In this document: positions 42,936-48,243 of the stretch, piece by piece
Layout of the letters: each line of letters opens with the position of its first letter
How positions within the stretch are numbered: the stretch's first letter is position 1
NCBI GenBank assembly: GCA_002878315.1
Contig: PNIW01000033.1
Span: 1-48,243, forward strand
DNA: 48,243 nt
Source of the DNA: Mesoaciditoga sp.
GTDB taxonomy: Bacteria > Thermotogota > Thermotogae > Mesoaciditogales > Mesoaciditogaceae
Direction of reading: 5' to 3'
Translations under genes and position numbers: made by a program
Notes under the pieces: generated by a model
The model's input: only the letters and a program-made list of their open reading frames with translations
The model's database searches: none
What the model was told of the DNA's origin: nothing

Positions 42936-43874
42936 GTGAAGGTGCTTGGAATCGATCTTGGCGGTACAAAGGTTGCGATGGGAATTGTCGATGAGAATGG
43001 TAATATCTCGAAGAAGAAAGTTATAGACACTAAAACGGAAGAAGGATTCGAATCAGTTACCCAAAGAATAGCACAGGCGATAAAAGAAATAAATGACAAA
43101 GAGATAAAGATGATAGGAATAGGATCGCCGGGATCCATAGATCATGAAAATGGAGTTGTAAGGTTCTCACCAAATTTTCCTGGATGGATAAATGTTCCTC
43201 TCGCTTCTGCTATCTCTTCAAAAGTGGGATTGAAAGTTGTCGTCGAAAATGACGCGAATGCCTTTGCGGTTGGAGAAAAATGGTTTGGAGTCGCGAAGGG
43301 ATACAGAAATGTTCTCGGGCTTACACTCGGTACCGGTGTTGGAGGAGGAATCATCTGCGATGACAAAGTTTTCAGGGGATCGACTGGTATAGGAGCGGAA
43401 CTCGGCCATGTCATAGTCGAGCCGAATGGATATCTGTGCGGTTGCGGAAATCACGGATGCCTTGAGACTATAGCATCGGCGACGGGAATTTCGAGACTTG
43501 CGCGCGAATGGAAAGAGAGATATCCAGATACGATAATAAAAGATTTCAGCGCAAAAGAGGTCATGGATGCTGCCAAAAAAGGAGATCCTCTCGGCATGAA
43601 GGTCTTCGAAAGGGTAACGGATGCCCTCGGGATAGCGATAGGATCATTTGTTCACATATTCAATCCAGAAATAATAGTAATCGGAGGAGGGGTGTCAAGG
43701 GCAGGTCAATTCTTGCTCGACGGCATAGAAAAGAAGACCCATGAAAATGTTATGAGATCTTTCTGGGGAACATACAAGATCGTTTTAAGCAACCTCGTCG
43801 ATGATGCAGGTATATATGGCGCTGCCTCAATGTGCTTTGAGGAATTAAGGAATGATAAAGGCATTACTCGTTGA
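42936..43874 (+). CDS. ROK-family sugar kinase (glucokinase-like)
   Basis: ATP-dependent kinase for glucose or a related sugar. The phosphate-binding motif is GIDLGGTKVAMG at the N terminus, NDANAFAVGE gives the catalytic aspartate, and ELGHVIVEPNG is followed by the ROK zinc motif CGCGNHGCLE. At 312 residues it is typical. The start at GTG 42936 follows AGAGGTG; GTG 42927 would put the Shine-Dalgarno too close. Its upstream region is shared with the SRP RNA promoter. Substrate inferred from family only. Confidence 0.92.
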   Translation: MKVLGIDLGGTKVAMGIVDENGNISKKKVIDTKTEEGFESVTQRIAQAIKEINDKEIKMIGIGSPGSIDHENGVVRFSPNFPGWINVPLASAISSKVGLKVVVENDANAFAVGEKWFGVAKGYRNVLGLTLGTGVGGGIICDDKVFRGSTGIGAELGHVIVEPNGYLCGCGNHGCLETIASATGISRLAREWKERYPDTIIKDFSAKEVMDAAKKGDPLGMKVFERVTDALGIAIGSFVHIFNPEIIVIGGGVSRAGQFLLDGIEKKTHENVMRSFWGTYKIVLSNLVDDAGIYGAASMCFEELRNDKGITR

Positions 43875-44772
43875 TTCGGAGTGGAAACTTAGCAGATTTT
43901 TAGAAGGTAAAGAATATTCTACGGTCAGGCCTGACACTCCTTCAAAGATAGAAAGATTAAAGTTGGAATTTTTTTCAAACTCTCTTTTTGGGAAAAAAGA
44001 TTTGCTTTTAAAGTCAATAGATAAGTGGGAGAAAGAGGAAAGAAACTGGCTGATGAAAAATCTTTCTTCCTATGACAGGAATATCTTTATAACATCAGAA
44101 GATCCGGATTTGATAAAAAAATTTGGCTTCGAAGATCTTTCGAGCCCAAAACAATGGGACATAAACGGATGGATGGAAGAAATAGAGAATATTTGCCGGT
44201 TCTTTGGTGTTAAAATAGATGAAAAGGGAAAAGAACTGATTTTAAATAGAACATGGAATATAGATTTGATGGCAAAGGAGATCGAAAAGATCTCCATATT
44301 CTCAAAAACGCCTTCTTATGAAGATATCGAAAAGATAGTGCCTTCTTATTCCGCGCCTTTTGCTTTTGACTTTTACAGGCGTTTTTTTGAAAGAGATCCA
44401 TCATCTTTGAAGCTTTTAAAGGATCTTATTCAGGATATACATCCGATGATAATACTCAGAGGTCTTGAAAAGACGGCGATCACGGTTGGAAAACTTTTAT
44501 CCGACGTTAAGACTGAGTACTCATGGGATGATGTAAAGCAGATTTCTAAATCTTTTTCGATTCCGGTACCACAAGTGGCAGATCTTGTAGGCTTCCCTTT
44601 GGGCGGAAAGAAGAGAAAGAATATTTTGCAGATCTGGGATTATGAGAAAATAAACGGATTGATCGAAGATTTTCAGGATGCCGAGATAAGAATAAAAAAT
44701 GGAAATGATCCTTTCTTTGAAATCATCAATCTTGTAAGCAAGTGGGTAAAAGGAGGGGTACTATCAATTTGA
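43852..44772 (+). CDS. holA: DNA polymerase III delta subunit-like protein (HolA)
   Basis: Clamp-loader delta subunit, which opens the sliding clamp. Similarity is weak but patterned. Domain II has ELILNRTWNIDLMAKEIEKI and YEDIEKIVPSY near 125-165, and domain III has FYRRFFERDPSSLKLLKDLIQDIHPMIILRGL. The C terminus has the family ending DAEIRIKNGNDPFFEIINLV. The N-terminal domain is diverged and short, as is usual for delta (306 residues). ATG 43852 lies inside the end of the ROK gene. Confidence 0.75.
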   Translation: MIKALLVDSEWKLSRFLEGKEYSTVRPDTPSKIERLKLEFFSNSLFGKKDLLLKSIDKWEKEERNWLMKNLSSYDRNIFITSEDPDLIKKFGFEDLSSPKQWDINGWMEEIENICRFFGVKIDEKGKELILNRTWNIDLMAKEIEKISIFSKTPSYEDIEKIVPSYSAPFAFDFYRRFFERDPSSLKLLKDLIQDIHPMIILRGLEKTAITVGKLLSDVKTEYSWDDVKQISKSFSIPVPQVADLVGFPLGGKKRKNILQIWDYEKINGLIEDFQDAEIRIKNGNDPFFEIINLVSKWVKGGVLSI

Positions 44773-45446
44773 GTTTATCTAATTTTTTTGTTACTTACTG
44801 GCCCGTTATTTTAATAGTGGGCTTTGTTTTAACCTTTTTCGGTTACTATCTTGTGAGAATATCTCTTGCTATTATAGGACTTATCGCAGGTCTGTATCTG
44901 GGTCAATACCTGTGGATCAATTACGTGATCAAAAATTTCACGATGTCTCTATCTAATGAGAAAATATTTCATATCGTTTTAGTCCTTATAATTGCTTTTC
45001 TTGTTACCTCTCTATTCGTCGCTCTTTACAAATTTGCGCTTTTCATGCTTGGTTTTATCGCAGGAGGAATGATATCATATTACATATACAACTGGATCGT
45101 ATCGGCGCTTAGTCTGAATATAAACCAAGGCCAATGGGTAAAGATTGGTGTTTTTATCGTTTTTGGGCTGATCTTTGGCCTTATAACGATATTCAACGAA
45201 AGAAGAACGGTTGGAACGGCAATGGCTGCGATAGGAGGACTTGTGACATCCTTTGCCATCCTCATTCCCCTTTCAGGTTATTTCAACGTGAAATCAACCG
45301 ATCTTCTTGAAGTCCTTGTAAGCGGAAAAAATCTTGCGATCTTGACAGTTTTTGTGGTGATATTTCTTGCTTTATCTATACTTTCTGTCGCAATACAAAT
45401 GGGGCTGAAAAGAGGTAAAAAGGGTGAAAGCAAAGATCAGGGGTAA
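44769..45446 (+). CDS. Multi-pass membrane protein (DUF4203/TMEM198-like)
   Basis: Seven hydrophobic helices over 225 residues with short loops and a basic C-terminal tail. Glycine-rich helices (IIGLIAGLYLGQYL, FMLGFIAGGMISYYIYNW) resemble the DUF4203/TMEM198-type fold. No catalytic residues seen; function unknown. The start at TTG 44769 overlaps the holA stop (TTGA), with AGGAGGGG upstream; a longer GTG start at 44742 would place that signal inside the gene. Confidence 0.7.
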   Translation: MSLSNFFVTYWPVILIVGFVLTFFGYYLVRISLAIIGLIAGLYLGQYLWINYVIKNFTMSLSNEKIFHIVLVLIIAFLVTSLFVALYKFALFMLGFIAGGMISYYIYNWIVSALSLNINQGQWVKIGVFIVFGLIFGLITIFNERRTVGTAMAAIGGLVTSFAILIPLSGYFNVKSTDLLEVLVSGKNLAILTVFVVIFLALSILSVAIQMGLKRGKKGESKDQG

Positions 45447-46680
45447 CTCAAAGATTGAAGGAGAGGTAAGTGTAGGAGGGGCAAAAAATTCTGCCCTTCC
45501 AGTTCTTGCGTCTTTAACTCTTATATCCAAAGAGGTTTTAGTCGAAAAGATACCAGATATATCTGATGTGGCTGAAATGATATCAATGATAAGAGCTGCG
45601 GGTATCAGCGTTAATTTTACAAAAAATATAGTCACTGCAAAACCATCGAATTTAAATGGAGAGATAAAAGGCCTTGGATCTAAAATAAGGGCTTCTATTC
45701 TTTTGCTTGGTCCTCTTGCTGTGAGGACGGGCCATTCGAGGATACTTTACCCCGGAGGATGTCCAATAGGCGAAAGGCCGATCGATATTCATCTTGAAGG
45801 GTTAAAAAAACTCGGCATCGATATAAAAGAAGAAGGAGATTTCATAGAAGCAAAATTTGTAAAATCTCCACGTGATGTAAAGATAGAGATGCGTTTTCCA
45901 AGTGTTGGAGCGACAGAGCATCTCATGATGACTTCAGTTTTGCTTAAAGGAACGACTGTTGAGATTTCAAATTGCGCAAGGGAACCTGAAGTTGTAGACC
46001 TTGGAAGATTCCTTGTTTCTATGGGCGCTAAAATATCTGGAATCGGGACTGACAGAATAAGAATCGAAGGAATAGAAAGTCTTGACAGCACAATTTATTC
46101 GATAATAGGAGATAGGATAGAGGCCGGTACCTATATGATAGGAGCCCTTTCAACCGGCGGCACGCTTAAGATAAATGGCATAGGAAATGAGATAGACAAC
46201 GTTGTGAATTTTTTGAAAATTATAGGATCAAAAATAGAGGTACTTCCGAACTCATTGATAGTTTATCCCTCAAATGTAAGAGGATTTCATTTTGTGACCG
46301 GTCCTTATCCTGAATTCCCGACCGATCTTCAGCCTCAAATGGCACTTCTCGGTTTTTCTGCCGACGGTCCCTCTGAGATAATCGAAAGAGTTTTTGAGAG
46401 CAGGTTCAAACACGTTGAAGAACTGAAAAAGATGGGAGCAGATATATCTGTCAGCGGAAACAGGATAAATATAAGACCATCGAAATTGCATGGCGCCGTT
46501 CTTGTCGGAAATGACTTGAGAGAAACAGCAACTGTAACTTTTGCGGCCGCAATTGCAGATGGCCCAAGCGAGATAGACAAATTTGAGATAATATTCAGAG
46601 GATATGAAAAATTTTTAGAAAAATTGAAAGATATGGGAATATTCGCGGAAATAATCCAAATAGATAGAGAGGTTTCATGA
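45424..46680 (+). CDS. murA: UDP-N-acetylglucosamine 1-carboxyvinyltransferase
   Basis: First committed step of peptidoglycan synthesis: adds enolpyruvate from PEP to UDP-GlcNAc. Conserved residues are K21 and N22 in GGAKNSALP and C113 in YPGGCPIGERPID, the cysteine alkylated by fosfomycin. The later RVFESRFKHVEELKKMG and RETATVTFAAAIADGPSEI motifs confirm MurA over AroA. It starts at GTG 45424 inside the end of the membrane protein gene and overlaps the next kinase by ATGA. Confidence 0.96.
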   Translation: MKAKIRGNSKIEGEVSVGGAKNSALPVLASLTLISKEVLVEKIPDISDVAEMISMIRAAGISVNFTKNIVTAKPSNLNGEIKGLGSKIRASILLLGPLAVRTGHSRILYPGGCPIGERPIDIHLEGLKKLGIDIKEEGDFIEAKFVKSPRDVKIEMRFPSVGATEHLMMTSVLLKGTTVEISNCAREPEVVDLGRFLVSMGAKISGIGTDRIRIEGIESLDSTIYSIIGDRIEAGTYMIGALSTGGTLKINGIGNEIDNVVNFLKIIGSKIEVLPNSLIVYPSNVRGFHFVTGPYPEFPTDLQPQMALLGFSADGPSEIIERVFESRFKHVEELKKMGADISVSGNRINIRPSKLHGAVLVGNDLRETATVTFAAAIADGPSEIDKFEIIFRGYEKFLEKLKDMGIFAEIIQIDREVS

Positions 46681-48236
46681 AGGATTTAATTCTTTCGGTC
46701 GATTGCGGAACCCAGAGTTTAAGAACTTTTCTTTTTGATTTTGCTGGAAAGATTTCTGCCTTTTCGAAAATTGAATATGAACCTTATGTGAGCGTTCAGC
46801 CGGGATGGGCAGAACAGGACGTAAGAGTTTATTGGAAAGCCTTTTTAGACGCTATAGGCGCTTTGAGAGATCAAATAAAAGATTTTGAAAAAAGAGTGGC
46901 AGCAATAACCGTTACAACGCTTAGCGATACGATGGTAAATGTGGACAAGAGTGGAAATCCGCTCAGGCCCGCCATTTTATGGCTTGATCAGAGGAAAAAT
47001 TTCTTGAATCTTAGAAAAAGACCTTTTTTGATGCATCTTTCTCACATCATTGCAGGGATGGATGAGCCTGTTAGAATCCTCCAGAGCGAAAGTAAGGTTG
47101 ACTGGATCAGAAATAATCAGCCAGAGATATGGAAAAACACACACAAATTTCTACAAATCTCCGGCTTTTTTAATTTCATGTTAACGGGAAAATTCGTCGA
47201 TTCCGTTTCATCTCAGGTTGGCCATCTTCCATTCGATTACAAAAATAGAAGATGGGCTACGCAAAAGGACATCTCCTCAATTCTTTTTTATGTAGAGCCT
47301 GAAAAACTGCCCGATCTTGTAGAACCATCTCAGGAAGTTGGAAAAGTTACTTCACAGGCCTCTAAAATCACCGGCCTTTTGGAAGGAACGCCTGTTATCG
47401 CCAGTGGATCTGACAAAAGTTGCGAGGCTCTTGGAAGCGGTTGCGTTAACAGCAAGAGATCCAACTTAAGTCTTGGTACTATGGCCTCGATACAGGTAAT
47501 ATCGAAAAAATATTTCGAGCCTGTAAGGTTTATGCCCGCATATCCGGCCGTTATTCCCGGCGCTTACAATCCATCTGTCTCTGTTTTCAGGGGTTTTTGG
47601 ATGGTCACGTGGTTTAAAAATGAATTCGGCTTTAAAGAAAGGTTAGACGCAGAAAGACTTGGTATCTTTGAAGAGGCATTGTTAGACGAGATGATTTCAA
47701 AGGTACCGACTGGATCATTAGGACTTATATCTCAGCCTTACTGGGGGCCTGGATTGAAGATGCCCGAGGCAAAGGGGTCCTTTATAGGTTTTGGAGAAAT
47801 TCACACGCGATCCCATATGTACAGGGCAATGATAGAAGGAATAGGATACGCGCTCTTTGAAGGCCTTCAGCATATAGAAAAGAATGGAAAAATAAAAATT
47901 GAGAATATTTCCGTATCTGGCGGAGGAGCCAAAAGCGATGATGTGTGCCAGATCATGGCAGATATCTTTGGCCGTCCAGTTCAAAAGAGCGAGACAAATG
48001 AAGCCTCCGGCTTGGGAGCGGCAATGGTCGCAGGTGTCGGTCTTGGAATTTACAGTGACTTTGGAAGTGCGACGGCTAACATGGTAAGGTTTCAAAAAGA
48101 ATTTCTGCCGGACATTAATAACAACGATCTTTACCAGAAGATCTTCAGAGAGGTTTATCTGCACATATATCCAAGGCTTAAAAAGTTGTACAAAAACATA
48201 AGAAGAATAACGAATTATCCTGAAATAAAAAGATAG
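46677..48236 (+). CDS. FGGY-family carbohydrate kinase
   Basis: Sugar or polyol kinase with two actin-like domains. N-terminal VDCGTQSLRTFLFD binds phosphate, TVTTLSDTMVNVDKSGNPLRPAILWLDQR follows, and the C-terminal signature GGGAKSDDVCQIMADIFGRPV lies near 415. At 519 residues it is slightly longer than xylulokinase or glycerol kinase. The substrate cannot be decided. The stop is at the right edge of the window, so an operon partner may follow. Confidence 0.9.
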   Translation: MKDLILSVDCGTQSLRTFLFDFAGKISAFSKIEYEPYVSVQPGWAEQDVRVYWKAFLDAIGALRDQIKDFEKRVAAITVTTLSDTMVNVDKSGNPLRPAILWLDQRKNFLNLRKRPFLMHLSHIIAGMDEPVRILQSESKVDWIRNNQPEIWKNTHKFLQISGFFNFMLTGKFVDSVSSQVGHLPFDYKNRRWATQKDISSILFYVEPEKLPDLVEPSQEVGKVTSQASKITGLLEGTPVIASGSDKSCEALGSGCVNSKRSNLSLGTMASIQVISKKYFEPVRFMPAYPAVIPGAYNPSVSVFRGFWMVTWFKNEFGFKERLDAERLGIFEEALLDEMISKVPTGSLGLISQPYWGPGLKMPEAKGSFIGFGEIHTRSHMYRAMIEGIGYALFEGLQHIEKNGKIKIENISVSGGGAKSDDVCQIMADIFGRPVQKSETNEASGLGAAMVAGVGLGIYSDFGSATANMVRFQKEFLPDINNNDLYQKIFREVYLHIYPRLKKLYKNIRRITNYPEIKR

Positions 48237-48243
48237 GCACTTA

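Noticed and set aside
1-48243. tRNA genes, rRNA, CRISPR arrays, insertion sequences and phage genes
   Set aside because: Nothing convincing was seen by reading; the window looks like stable core chromosome. A covariance search would be needed to exclude small RNAs.

Overview
The window is a gene-dense, moderately AT-rich piece of bacterial chromosome. It holds about 50 protein genes, mostly in long co-directional runs whose neighbours overlap by ATGA or TTGA. The gene content suggests a thermophilic anaerobe of the Thermotogota: a PHP-type DnaE, a large Alu-domain SRP RNA, rubredoxin with an Rrf2 regulator, lipoproteins and beta-rich secreted proteins, PepC-type peptidase, and a LarBCE set. 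Products look closer to the deeper Mesoaciditoga/Athalassotoga-like lineages than to Thermotoga, but this is an impression from the proteins and not a search result. TTG starts are very common (about 12 genes) and one gene (panB) appears to start at CTG.

Layout. 130-6112: dnaE, then methylmalonyl-CoA mutase (two subunits) and its MeaB chaperone. 6160-12905: a new promoter, a threonine-synthase-like PLP enzyme, the [2Fe-2S] and FAD subunits of a molybdenum hydroxylase with a MocA-like cytidylyltransferase (no molybdopterin subunit here), a DUF2520 dehydrogenase with PanB, an MscS channel, BirA and Ogt. 12909-18040 (minus): rpe, rsgA, rlmN, rsmB, a zinc membrane protease and a TetR regulator. 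18061-18110: a divergent control region with two promoters sharing one palindromic -10 and a TetR-like operator. 18132-20837: prmA, a secreted beta-rich protein, hemW. 20829-25214 (minus): a GGDEF cyclase, aminopeptidase C and a two-subunit CoA transferase. 25384-26808: an HtrA protease with a strong bidirectional terminator. 26865-27921 (minus): rubredoxin, an unknown protein and an Rrf2 regulator with three cysteines.

27922-28373 is the only long protein-free stretch besides the SRP RNA. It holds a dispersed repeat, a possible 20-codon ORF and a promoter full of ACAATC half-sites. Next come a beta-propeller lipoprotein and a papain-like lipoprotein (28374-30691), a strong promoter with a second TetR-like operator and a radical SAM enzyme (30688-32336), the nickel-pincer cofactor genes larE-larB-larC, and a DUF362 ferredoxin-like protein. 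From 36414 to the end, yebC, a PHP phosphoesterase, a second outer-membrane-like protein, cheR, lspA, rluD, a site-2-type protease and an HD-GYP protein lead to the SRP RNA on the minus strand. After it come a ROK kinase, holA, a membrane protein, murA and an FGGY kinase.

The most interesting leads are the predicted two-site TetR regulon linking the divergent 18 kb region to the radical SAM gene, the complete nickel-pincer pathway without a visible client, the split molybdenum hydroxylase lacking its catalytic subunit, the secreted protease/propeller lipoprotein pair, and the intact PHP proofreading site in DnaE.
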